The notes under the pieces were generated by a model, which searched no databases, had not been told where the DNA came from, and worked only from the letters and a program-made list of their open reading frames with translations. 64,000 nt of DNA from Azolla caroliniana (lineage: Eukaryota > Polypodiophyta). The stretch spans positions 11,904,001-11,968,000 of the forward strand of contig JBHGNT010000020.1 of the NCBI GenBank assembly GCA_043228905.1. The letters are read 5' to 3'. Of this stretch, positions 23,410-33,278 are shown one piece after another; position 1 is the stretch's first letter; the number at the start of each line of letters is the position of its first letter. The translations under genes were made by a program, and so were the position numbers.

Positions 23410-23584
23410 AAAAAGGTAATAACTAATTCCTACCATGTTTCTGGTTACATTTTCATTCTTTTTCCTTTGGGTTTTATGTTCTTCAAATTTTCATTTTTTG
23501 TCTTTTTCTCAAGTTAGGAATGTCACCCATTAGTAAGCCAAATTTTTATAAGCCTATGCACAATTTTACTAATTGTTGTAAGGG

Positions 23585-23690
23585 GTACAACTTATCATGT
23601 TGGACGATCTCCTAACGAAGTATACATCATATATGGTACAACCTATCATGCTGGACGATGTCCAAAGAAAGTATACATCACATTCAACAA
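23585..23690. repeat. 51-bp tandem repeat, two units
   Basis: The unit starting GTACAACTTATCATGTTGGACG is repeated 51 bp later as GTACAACCTATCATGCTGGACG, each ending near AGTATACATCA. Confidence 0.75.
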
Positions 23691-23699
23691 CTAGTATAC

Positions 23700-24640
23700 A
23701 ATTACATTTGGTCTAGTAAGGAAGATCATGCAACTCATGCCAAGGTGGCATGATATGTTCTCACATCACCCAAATGGAGAGGAGGGATGGGTTTGATTGA
23801 TACCCTCTACTATCCAAAGCACCACTTGCCAAATTTGTTGTTCGAGGACTCCAACTAGGGGATGACTATTGGAAAATGCTATAGAGCTATGTTCCGAGGA
23901 TCTCAAACCAAGGTTATCACACGAATTAGAGGATCATAGATTTAGTGCATTCATGTGGAAGCATGGTGTGACATAAGACGAGGGTTAAAGTGCGGTCAAC
24001 CTAACTCCGAACTTGCATTGCTCAATCAACGCATCCTATGGAACCCATGAGTCTGGTAAACTAATTGGATCAAGTAAGGGGAAGCATTGCAGAAGGTCCA
24101 ACAAAGAGTATAGAGTGTTGGAAGCGGTTTATGTCAATTTCACGACAAGATCAAGCCAACATACTCCACGACATCAGGGGCAGATGGACTATGAGATCTG
24201 AAATTATGAATGCTCTATTGCTTGGGGAAGTTGCTAGTCCAAGGACGGCAATGGAGAAGTGGATAGGGAATGAGGAGGAAACACCAAATAGGATCCAAGG
24301 CCAAGAGACAATGAGGAACCAACAACAACGAACATGGAAATTCGAGTGTTCGTGTATACAGGTCATAAGTGGATTGTAGATCCCATCCAATCAAAGTCAC
24401 ATTGGAATTTGTCAACCCAATAACACTATGAACTCTCTAGAAACAACATTGTAGGGGGGATTTCTCTAATCAAATTGTGCACCAGGCGATGGTATTGCAG
24501 GAGATATGGAGTGAAGTTGTAGTCACGCTAAAGAGACAATACAATGGCATCAAGGTGGATTCGTTGTAACCAAAAGACAACGATTAGCCTTCATCCAACA
24601 ATGGTCATCCTCTCCCTTTCTTGAGTCAATGGGCCTCCAC
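23700..24640 (+). pseudogene. decayed LINE ORF2 C-terminal fragment
   Basis: In shifting plus frames one can read remnants such as GLIDTLY-Y-KHHL near 23790 (compare GLGLIDPFMQSKALL in the LINE at 43247), WKMLYRAMFRGSQ near 23870 and LLNQRILWNP near 24020, the order expected downstream of the RT core. Stops and frameshifts are frequent. No boundaries could be fixed. Confidence 0.45.
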
Positions 24641-24879
24641 ATAAGATGGAACTATCGAGTCCCTTCTGGGATTTCTATAATTCTCAATTGTAAAATTTTA
24701 TAAGTAATGGAAGGAGTTTTGTTTTCGGTAAGAAACAAAATTTGTTGTAATGGGTGAATGCATGAAATTTTGATTTAATTTCACAGTCTTAATAATTGAA
24801 CTACAACCATTTGGACAATCTCTCACATTCTTACAATAATGTGGGTATCCTGACTCGCTCTCTCTTTATCATAAGTACC

Positions 24880-25070
24880 TTACCCTAGTGGTAAGTTGTT
24901 ACACGACAAACACTATGTCTTGGGCTTGAAACCTAATTATCTCACCTCTCTATTAGATACTTGATACATATATCACTTTTAAGTCACTAGATGCCACTGT
25001 GGAATGTAGGGGTTGAACCCATGACCTCCTGGTCTCCATTGCGCAACATTACCAACTGAGCTACATCCAT
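24880..25070. repeat. convergent pair of tRNA-like sequences, copy 1
   Basis: On the minus strand, from 25068, the sequence reads GATGTAGCTCAGTTGG (A box TAGCTCAGTTG) and 34 bases later GGGTTCAACCC (B box). Its outer bases GGATGTA and TACATTC can pair as a 7-bp acceptor stem with one G-T pair. On the plus strand, from 24880, TTACCCTAGTGGTAAG resembles a tRNA-Gly/Glu-type D-arm and GGGCTTGAAACC a weak B box. The anticodon arm is degenerate in both, so these are tRNA-derived and not tRNA genes. Confidence 0.65.
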
Positions 25071-25100
25071 CTCGGCGACTCTTTCTCTCTCACACACACA

Positions 25101-27258
25101 CATGCATGTGCTAAATTTTGGGGAAATCTAAAGGGGAAACGTGTTGAGAGTTATGGTGACTTAACTCTTCACGACTTGTCTATGCATTGTAAGAATTTAT
25201 ATGAGTTATCACTTGCCAGAAAGATGATGTATTCTGGTTCCCTTTCACATATGCCTCCCTTCTTTACAATTGAAGATATATGCGTAGGACTTAAGAAATT
25301 GGCCTCTCGAAAGGCAAGCGATCTTCAATGTATAAAGGTTTAAATGCTCAAATGGACGGGAAAGGAAGCACATGTATGGATAAGCGATATGTTCAATGAT
25401 GCATTGCAACATGGTATGCCATACGATTGGACTACAAATTGGATCAAACCTTTACATAAAGGTGGAGATATAAATAATGTAAACAACTATCGAACAATCA
25501 TGGTTGGCTCATTAATGGCAAAACTATTTGGATGTATAATGGAATCAAAGATAAGTGTATGGGCTAAAAAAAATGGTAAGAGAGCTTATGGACAAGCTGG
25601 CTTTTGAAAACACCATAGCACCATTTATCACCTTATCACCCTTCGAGTATTAATGGACGAAAGTCGCCTTAGAGGTAAAGGTTTATATTGTTGCTTTGTA
25701 GACTTCAAGAAAGCTTTTGATATGGTACCTCGTGAGCATCTTTGGAGGCGAATGGAAGAACTTGAGGTGCCAAGTGAATATATGCTTGCAATTTCCCGAA
25801 TTTATGAGAAGGTTATATGTTGTGTGCACATGAGAGATAAATTTTCAGATTTTTTCAAAAGCACTATTGGTGTTAAGCAAGGATGCCCACTCTCACCAAC
25901 ACTATTTGGTCTATGCATTGATGAATTGGAAGAAATGGTTACCAAGTTTGCAAAGGAAGAATGTGTTGAAGAAGTTGCCATTGGGAATGTTGTGATTATG
26001 CTTTTGCTATATGCAGATGATGTAGTGCTTTTTGCAAATACTTTAGGAGATGCACAAAAGCTTATGAAGGCATTGGAAAAATTTTGCATGCATACTAAAT
26101 TAAGTGTCAATAGCTCTAAAACAAAGATTATGCTTGTGAAGAGCCAAAAAAGAGATAAACCATGCATTATGTACAACAATGAGCCACTTGAATGTGTGGA
26201 AAGCTTCAAATATCTTGGCCTTGAAGTTCCTTCAAATCATAGATGGAATGAATGTGCTACACGCCGCTTAGAGGCGGGCAAGCGAGCATACTATGCATTT
26301 GAGAACACATGCAATCTTGGAGATATTAAGTGTTGGGTCCTCACTTTGGAGATATTAAGTGTTGAGATGGATATCTTTTCGACACTTTGGTGACACCGGT
26401 TCTTCTCTATGGGGTGGAAGTATGGGGTGGTAGCATCCCTAAATCTATGTGGAAAGAGTTTAAAAATGTCCAAAAGCATTTTCTTACCAATTGTCTACAA
26501 GTTAAGAAACAAACGCCCTACACCCTCCTCCTCCTTGAGACAGGATCGCTTCCCATTGAGATCATGGCCATGGAAAGGTTTGTTGAATACATGCTTAAGG
26601 TTCAAAAAAGTCCCTCACATCGACTTCCTAGAATTGCGTGGGAAGCAAGCAAAAAGATCCAAAAGACGCATAAAAGCAAAATTTTGTGTTCCGGTTGGAT
26701 GCAAGATATAGAAAAATGGTTTGGTAGATGGGATGCGAGACACTTGCTTCATGATGCATCATTAGATTCCTCTGTAAATGAGGCATTTTTGCAACACCAA
26801 TGTATCATGACATGGGACAAATGTGGATGCTCAGACTTCACACATTATACTACACATGTTGCACCTAACTATAAAACCATATTCTTTGCGGAACGGGGAA
26901 ATCCTACACATTGATACATGTTAGAGCCCATACCGTTATCTTCCATTCAAACCATTGCTTCCATGCGACTTAGCTCACATGCATTGCGATGTGAGACAGG
27001 GCGTTGGGGCACAAGTGATGAGAGTGGTCGGCTATGCACACTTTGCCCTAAACAAGTTCGCGAGTCTGAGTATCACACTTTGATACAATGCTCTGCATTT
27101 GATCATATCCGACCATGCTTTCCACATCTCTTCGACCGAGCCCAATCCTTGCATGAATTCCTCTCACAACCACAATGTGCACTCTCGATTGCAACATTCA
27201 TTGGTAAAGTTCTTGAACATCGAGAGTCACTACTCACTTTCACACGTATCACGTGAAA
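25101..27258 (+). pseudogene. LINE-E reverse transcriptase, copy 1
   Basis: A non-LTR reverse transcriptase. Visible motifs are HKGGDINNVNNYRTI (finger), CCFVDFKKAFDMVP (motif A, 25691-25732), GVKQGCPLSPTLFG (motif B), LLLYADDVVLFA (catalytic motif C, 26002-26037), SFKYLGLEV (motif E) and a C-terminal LCTLCPKQVRESEYHTLIQC with C..C...H...C spacing (27038-27097). It is broken by TAA near 25340, TGA at 25605, a 28-bp tandem duplication near 26319-26370 that shifts the frame, and TGA at 26911. No endonuclease domain precedes the RT. Copy 2 lacks these particular lesions. Confidence 0.88.
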
Positions 27259-27295
27259 TGTAATATTTTTGGTTTCATAGGTCATATTTGACCTC

Positions 27296-27311
27296 CGAAG
27301 ACAATAATATA

Positions 27312-27347
<36 letters not shown>

Positions 27348-27411
27348 ATCTATCTCTAGGTCATATTTGACCTCCGAAAACGATAATATAATCTATCTAT
27401 CTATCTCTTGG
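27296..27411 (+). repeat. (TATC)n/(TTTC)n tail of LINE-E copy 1
   Basis: ATAATATAATC is followed by TATC and TTTC units, then a second short copy of the 3' end with its own TATC run. Copy 2 ends at the same place with a long (TC)n run instead. Confidence 0.8.
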
Positions 27412-27419
27412 TGAAAACA

Positions 27420-28194
27420 CAATAAATGTTTGTAAAAAACACTACTTACAATGGGTGTGAGAATGGAGTATGGTTACCCACTAACTACATACACTACATG
27501 GGTAGTGGAACATGTTGAATTGTGAAGAGGCAAGACGAACACTCCACTGAGGAAAGAATTCCACTTGCCCCAATAAAGAAAATTGTCACATTAGTACCTG
27601 GCCCATCGAATACAAAAGCGTTGCGCATGTTCCAATTATGATACAATCCCCAATATCTCAGAAATAGAAAAACGACCTCCATGTCTGGTTTTGGGTCAAC
27701 CTATGTAAATTGTGCAAACACCCATTGTCTAGGTGTCAAATAACACCATGATAAAACTTGCCAAATTTGAGAAATGTAACTTTAAACCTGACAAGCAATC
27801 AGACCTTGTATAAATCAATGAGTACTATATTCCATTTGAATAATGCAAAAGAAGCAATTACATGTTGCTAGTCCACGACACTTTACAGCTAATCCCAAAG
27901 GAAATCTACCAATCAAACCTCTCCAAATGAAGTCCTTTGCTACAAATGGCAATTAAGAATGCCAACTACGTTGTAAGATCTACCACAACCCATTATCAAA
28001 TTTGTGTATTTTCCATTCTTCTTCAGCCTTAGATGATAACCATCCAAGAGACTCAACAAAACAATGATACAAAAGGTTAGTAGTCACTTGTAACAATGAC
28101 ATTTGACACCGTCAACACCAATCACTCCATGGTTTTTCTCCTATTTGTAGAGATAAGGGACCTTGTATCAATGCAATATTTTGTAGTTGTTGAC
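27420..28194 (-). pseudogene. L1-type LINE, C-terminal part (piece 3)
   Basis: The minus strand reads LINE C-terminal features such as DFIWRGLIGRFPLG (with shifts, near 27905) and the region HNWNMRNAFVFDG (27600-27640). It is the continuation, across copia B, of the LINE piece at 32344-32905. It is riddled with stops and ends to the left next to the tail of LINE-E copy 1. Confidence 0.6.
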
Positions 28195-29321
28195 TGTAAA
28201 GAATCGGGTATGATTCTTGTGTAGCGGAAGAGATGTGTGTTATGTGTATGTGTGAGAGGAATTAGAGGAGATGACAAGAACCCAAGGTTCCTTATGCGCA
28301 ACGCTCGGCCACAACCGAGCGTCTTTTCATACACAGAAAACGGGAAGTAGAACACGACACAAAGAAGAGAAATGGTACACAGGAGGTTAACGTGGAAAAC
28401 CCCAAACTAAGGGAAAAAACCACGGCAGCCCACAGGCTGCAAACTGTCACTATGTATGAATGTACAAAGCAGTGAGTACATGGAGGCAACGACCTCGGAC
28501 TCACGATCTTCGCCACAGGCGGCGGTTACAAACAGAGGCAACGACCTTGTCTCTCTCTCTCTCCCTCTGTACAGTTACGCACTCTCTCTTTTCTTGCACC
28601 AACAAGAAAAAAATGACAACAACAACTCTAAACCAAAAGTTTGCCCTAAGTCATATTTATACTAATATGACTTTTCGGCTATTTACAAATATAGCCACAA
28701 TGGCTCTCAGAAACATATTTACGAATATGTCTCTTCATCCGGTTCATACCGGGCCTGCACCATCCGGCTCTCCGTAGCCGGGTACTCCTCATCTGGTTCA
28801 TACCGGGCCTGCACCATCCGGCTCTCCGTAGCCGGGTACTCCTCATCCGGTCTTCACCGGGTCTGTATCATCCGGTTCTCCGTAGCCGGGTTCCCTTCAT
28901 ACCGTTTCCCATCCGGAGGGACCTGTCTCCCAACAGGAGAGAAGAGAGAAGAGAGAACACAAGCTAGATAGAAAAAGGAATACTCAAGAAGAAGGTGTAT
29001 ATTCACAAGTAGAATAGCAAATACAAAATGTAGCATTACAAGGAGTCACAACCGACTTAGTATGAAGTAGGAGAAGGGTGCTTTATATAAGGTCACCCTC
29101 TCTCTTCATTAACTCACTACAACAACTACTCTCTCTTGAGGAATGTGAAGACTAGTAGTCATGGGGAATATGTAACTCATTAGTTATGTGTCATAGAATA
29201 TGATTGTATGACACATAGTTAATGTGTAGAGAGTAGTGGTGTGACTCTTGACCTTTGAGTAATCATAGATTCTCAAAAGTTGTGTTCACACGTTGCACTA
29301 TGTGGAGCTTGATTCTCAACA
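28195..29321 (-). repeat. 3' LTR of copia B, split by a solo LTR
   Basis: The 458 bp of LTR sequence (28195-28271 and 28941-29321, by comparison with 31896-32343) are interrupted by a 664-bp family A LTR. In element orientation it starts TGTTGAGAATCAAGC and ends ATTCTTTACA. Confidence 0.88.
28272..28935 (-). repeat. solo LTR of copia family A, TSD GGAGA
   Basis: It runs in minus orientation from TGTTGGGAGACAGG (28935) to GGTTCTTGTCA (28272), TG...CA, flanked by GGAGA at 28267-28271 and 28936-28940. The other LTR of the host element (31896-32343) shows the empty site with a single GGAGA (31968-31972), so the insertion is proven within the window. Its U3 holds three 54-bp tandem units starting at 28741, 28795 and 28849. 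Confidence 0.93.
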
Positions 29322-29334
29322 TGCTGCCTCAAGC

Positions 29335-31720
29335 TCAACTCGGGTCAATTCCTTTCGATTGATGTCTGCACCTTCTAGTATCCAGTTCCGACGATCTTTG
29401 GTGTCCGCTTTGGCTCGTACCCAGTTCGGAGGGTATCCGGTTCTCGCTTGTACTCCCCCTCAAGCCTAGCAAGTCAGGGATCCTCAATCCAAGGTCTAAC
29501 ATGAATTTCTGAAGCTTGTCAGCTCCTAGGGCCTTGGTGAAGATATCGGTGGTCTGAAGATTTGTGTAGATGTGTAAAAGATCGACTTCTCCGGTCGGAA
29601 CACGGTCTCGAATGAAGTGGTAGTGCACTTCCTTTTTGCTCCAATGAGTACCCTACGAGGATACATTTCTCCGACTTCGGGGTAAGCTTTTTTCGCTTCT
29701 CGTCGGGGATGTGCACGTATGCAATGGAGCCGAATATCCGAACATGTGATCGGTCCGGCTTCTTTCCGAAAAATTTCTCGTGCGTAGTAAGTTAGTGCAC
29801 TCCCAATGTCGTACACTGATTCATGAGGTATACGGCCATGTTAGCCGCTTCTCGCCCAGTATGACTTCAGTAGGTGCTTTTCGTTCATCATGGCCCGTGT
29901 TCCTTCGAGGATGTGTCGATTCTTTCGTTCGGCAAATGCGTTTTGTTGTGGCACATGTCGACACGAAAACTCTTGCCCAATTCCTTCTTTTCATAGAAAA
30001 GCCAAAAATAAGTCAAAGAAGTACTCCTTGCCTCCATCCAACCGAAGACATCGTACATGTCGGCTCGTGGCTTTCTCGACTTCATTCTTAAATATTTGGA
30101 AGTGTCCAAACACTTCGCTCTTTTGCCGCATGGGGTAGATTCAGGTGTGCGTGGAGAAGTCGTCGATGAAGGCCACGTAGTATCGACATTCGCCGAATGT
30201 AGTCATCTGAGTCGTACCCCATACATCGGAATGAATTACGTCGAGTACTTCGCTCACGTTCCGCTCCATCTAAAATGGGTGCCAATGTTGCTTGCCGAAT
30301 TGGCAAGTGGCACACAAGCCTTTAATCTCTTTCTCCTTGAATGTCGGGAGCCTGATGGTGACTCCTTTCGATTGCATTGCCTTGATCTTTTGGAGGTTGA
30401 TATGGCTAATCCGCTTGTGCCATAACTCTATGTCGAAATCGGCTTTCGTGCCCTTTGCGAACATGGCCGATTTCATCTCGTGCAAGTCAAGAATGAAGGT
30501 CCGGTCCTCTCTTGGTCCAGGAGCAATGAGTCAGCCCTCTTTTTCGATGGAGCAACCGCCTTGATTAAATCGTATTTGCATCCCTTCTTGATGGAGCAGC
30601 CGAATGGGACATTGTTGATGTGTCGAATCAGATGCATAGTGTCGTCTCCAGTTTCAACATAGCTAGGTCGGTCCGGCTCTCGAAGTTCTCAGAACCATTC
30701 TTGATGAGACGTCATATGGTTCGAGGCACCGGAGTCGACGAACCATACGTCTTTCGGACTAGATGTGCTATTCGAAGTAGAAGCCGACATAGAATTTGCT
30801 CAATGTCTCATCACGAACATTCCGCCACGATCGTCATAGTCAAAGTTGGTGGCGTAATTGGTATGTTGTCGGCTACTGGAAGCCAACTTGCGTAACTTCT
30901 TATGGCACTCTTCTTCGTGGTGACCGATTTTTCTACAATATCCGCATTCGACCGAGTTTTGTCGGCTCAGAACGGAATGGAAGCTCCCCGTTCTTCCGAA
31001 GGTTTCTTGCTAGCTTCCGTCTTGATGCCAAAATTGCGAGTTGTTTTCGTAAGTCCGTCCTCCTTGTCCTTGGCTGAATCGGCCTCTTCTTGCACGACTG
31101 CGTCCTCTTCCTTCGTCCGAGTGTGAGTAAAGCATGTGGCCTTTCGAGGCATTGCTCCTTGTTCGAACATGGTTTTCTTCAACCAACAACATGGATTGAA
31201 GATCGAAGAAGGGGGGCAGATTCTTCCGTGCTAGTACGACGGTCCTCATTGTGCCGAACCGTGGTGCAAGGCCGTCGAGGCATATTTGCACCATCTAATG
31301 ATCGTCCACATTCACTCTTACTGAGCCGAACGAGTCGCAAAGCTCCTTGATCTTCAAGGTGTAGCTCGTGATGGACATATCCCTTTGTTGGATGTTGTTC
31401 AAATCTTGGTGAAGTTGAAGCTTTCTCGCGGTTGTGTTGGCGGCGAAAATCTTTCATAGATTCTCTCACACTTCCTTAGGCATCTCGGCTTCTTGAATGT
31501 AGCCGAGCATGTGGTCGTGAACACGTGTCGCCAAGCAATACATCACTCGGTTTGCCGCTTGCTCCCATGTTGCATAGTCGGCGTCTTTTGGGCCAAGTCG
31601 GTTTTCTTGTGCTCCTTTGATGTATCCCCAATAGCCTTGGCCGACAAGGTATTGGTGCATCTTGTACTCCCAAGATGCAAAGTTGTTTCAATCTAGCTTC
31701 TTGCTAGGGAGAGCGCTCCC
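29335..31720 (-). pseudogene. copia B gag, protease, integrase remnants; RT deleted
   Basis: From right to left: gag (YWGYIKGAQENRLGP and YCLATRVHDHMLGYIQEAEM, 31630-31475), a CCHC knuckle CGYCRKIGHHEEECH (near 30930), the protease DSGASNHMTSH (near 30735), GAG-pre-integrase (LWHKRISHINLQKIKAMQ, 30425-30370) and integrase pieces to about 29800. The post-integrase segment EKCILVGYS (29650) then jumps directly to the end of RNase H, HYHFIRDRVPTGEVDLLHIY (29630-29570) and TDIFTKALGADKLQKF. Reverse transcriptase is therefore missing. Stops and shifts are common. Confidence 0.82.
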
Positions 31721-31885
31721 CATTTGAGTATTCATTATCGATGAAGATTTCTTCCTTCTTTTGTTTTCCTTCTCTCTCGAATACGAGCTATGTAGTCGCA
31801 CTACGATAGTGATGGATTGGTTCTTCTCGAATGTCGGCGTAGAACACAACACAGGCAGATGGGCTAGATCGAGCTACCAAATCGC

Positions 31886-31895
31886 TTTGATACCA
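31886..31895 (-). other. primer-binding site of copia B
   Basis: The minus strand reads TGGTATCAAA directly after the 5' LTR, a one-base variant of the tRNA-Met site TGGTATCAGA. Confidence 0.75.
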
Positions 31896-32343
31896 TGTAA
31901 AGAATCGAATATGATTCTTGCGTAGTGTAAGAGATGTGTGTTATGTGTATGTGTGAGAGGAATTAGAGGAGAGAAGAGAGAACACAAGATAGATAGAAAA
32001 AGGAATACTCAAGAAGGTGTATATTCACAAGTAGAATAGCAAATACAAAATGTACCATTACAAGGAATCACAACCGACTTAGTATGAAGTAGGAGAAGGG
32101 TGCTTTATATAAGGTCACCCTCTCTCTTCATTAACTCATGACAACAACTACTCTCTCTTGGGGCATGTGAAGACTCATAGTCATGGGGAATATCTAACTC
32201 ATTAGTTATGTGTCATAGAATATGACTCAATGACACATAGTTAATGTGTAGAGAGTAGTGGTGTGACTCTTGACCTTTGAGTAATCAAAGATTCTCAAAA
32301 GGTGTGTTCACACGTTGCACTGTGTTGAACTTGATTCTCAACA
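31896..32343 (-). repeat. 5' LTR of copia B (448 bp)
   Basis: It matches 28195-29321 on both sides of the solo LTR in that copy, with scattered differences including a few small indels. The boundaries are set by the primer site on the left and by TGTTGAGAATC (32343) on the right. Confidence 0.88.
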
Positions 32344-32905
32344 TTGCCAAATAAACCCATAATTAGGCGGGATGCATAATAATTGCCGCACTTCAACAAA
32401 CTCCAAAATTCTTTGAGATGGAGCCACCTCTTTGACCCCCAAATGAAACAAACAATTAAATTGAGAGTGCAATCTCTCCTTTCCTGGCCAACATAATTAC
32501 CGAGAAGACACAAGTAACTCTTTTGCAAAGAATTACAATGCTCTCTACTAGATGATGGTTTCCATACACATAACAAGAGTGCTTCTTGCCATGAGGTAAC
32601 CAAGTGTTGAACATAGGAAGAGCCTAGAATCCTAAGTGAAATACATCCATTAAGTAATTGCCACCATGAAGCCTTAATCGTTGTCCTCCCATGTGTTAAA
32701 CCCTTGTTCTCAATGAAATATTGAACAATAGATATCCATGGTTGTGAGTTTGAACACATGTCTTGTAACAATGAAAATCTGAGATTCCCAACAAAATCTA
32801 CGAGCCATCATATGCATAGATAAGTTCAATATTCCAGCTCCCTCTAAGCGATTAGGGGTTGCTAGATGATTCCACACAACCCAAGTGATTCCCATCTTAT
32901 CCCTC
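32344..32905 (-). pseudogene. L1-type LINE, middle part (piece 2)
   Basis: The minus strand encodes WVVWNHLATPNRLEGAGILN (32895-32836), which corresponds to the LINE segment after the RT thumb, then about 160 codons in the frame ending at 32295. Piece 1, with the RT motifs, is at 52816-53755 on the far side of the old gypsy element, in the same orientation. About 240 bp of LINE appear to be missing between pieces 1 and 2. Confidence 0.65.
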
Positions 32906-33278
32906 CGAAAACATAGAAGAAAACCGAATTTGAAACCCTACAGACCGTAGAAAATCGAGAATGCTTCCACTTCCAAAATGATGGATACCTACAATAATTC
33001 CCATTTTATAGCACAAGGGGAGGCTTTTACATCATACTTAATGGCAACCATTTTCTGTTCGCGATTCTTCCTCGATTCTTTCTCACATCATATCTTATTA
33101 TTCCTCTCTTTTTGTGGCACATTAAAGTAACCATTAACTACTATGCCTAGTACTTATAAATTCTCTCCCTATATTTATGTTTCTTTGTACATTAGTCCAT
33201 GTTCATCTACATACTTGCACACCCTCGTTCACACGCATCCGGCGAACTTTCTCCTTGGTGGAGGAATTCCCCACGACA
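32906..33278 (-). repeat. old gypsy 3' LTR, truncated
   Basis: About 370 bp match the right-hand part of the LTR at 51253-52815 (ACATAGAAGAAAACCG to TTCCCCACGACA). About 570 bp of the distal part are absent, coinciding with the missing LINE sequence next door, so one deletion can explain both. Confidence 0.8.

Larger units (their letters stand above)
24880..27411 (+). mobile_element. LINE-E copy 1 (tRNA-like pair, RT, microsatellite tail)
   Basis: The unit consists of a pair of convergent tRNA-like sequences (24880-25070), a short TC/CA-rich spacer, a reverse transcriptase reading frame (25101-27258) and a tail of TATC/TTTC repeats. The last about 60 bp of the 3' region (TCATATTTGACCTCCGAA...) occur twice (27286 and 27361). 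A closely related copy in the same orientation is at 53812-56324. Sequence matches between the copies start exactly at TTACCCTAGTGG and stop in the tail, so the whole unit behaves as one element. Confidence 0.75.
28195..32343 (-). mobile_element. copia family B, internally deleted, inserted in a LINE
   Basis: A minus-strand copia element with a 3' LTR at 28195-29321 (enlarged by a solo LTR), a primer site TGGTATCAAA (31886-31895) and a 5' LTR at 31896-32343. The flanks are TTGAC (28190-28194) and TTGCC (32344-32348), a target duplication with one mismatch. The internal part is only about 2.5 kb: gag, protease and some integrase are present, but RT and most of RNase H are deleted. Confidence 0.85.

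Noticed and set aside
25021-25070. Functional tRNA gene on the minus strand
   Set aside because: A and B boxes and an acceptor stem can be drawn, but the anticodon arm does not pair and the same sequence recurs in a repeat at 53945-53996. It is tRNA-derived repeat DNA.
27301-27411. CRISPR-like array of short repeats
   Set aside because: These are simple TATC/TTTC microsatellites. Nothing in the window has repeat-spacer structure, and the sequence is eukaryotic.
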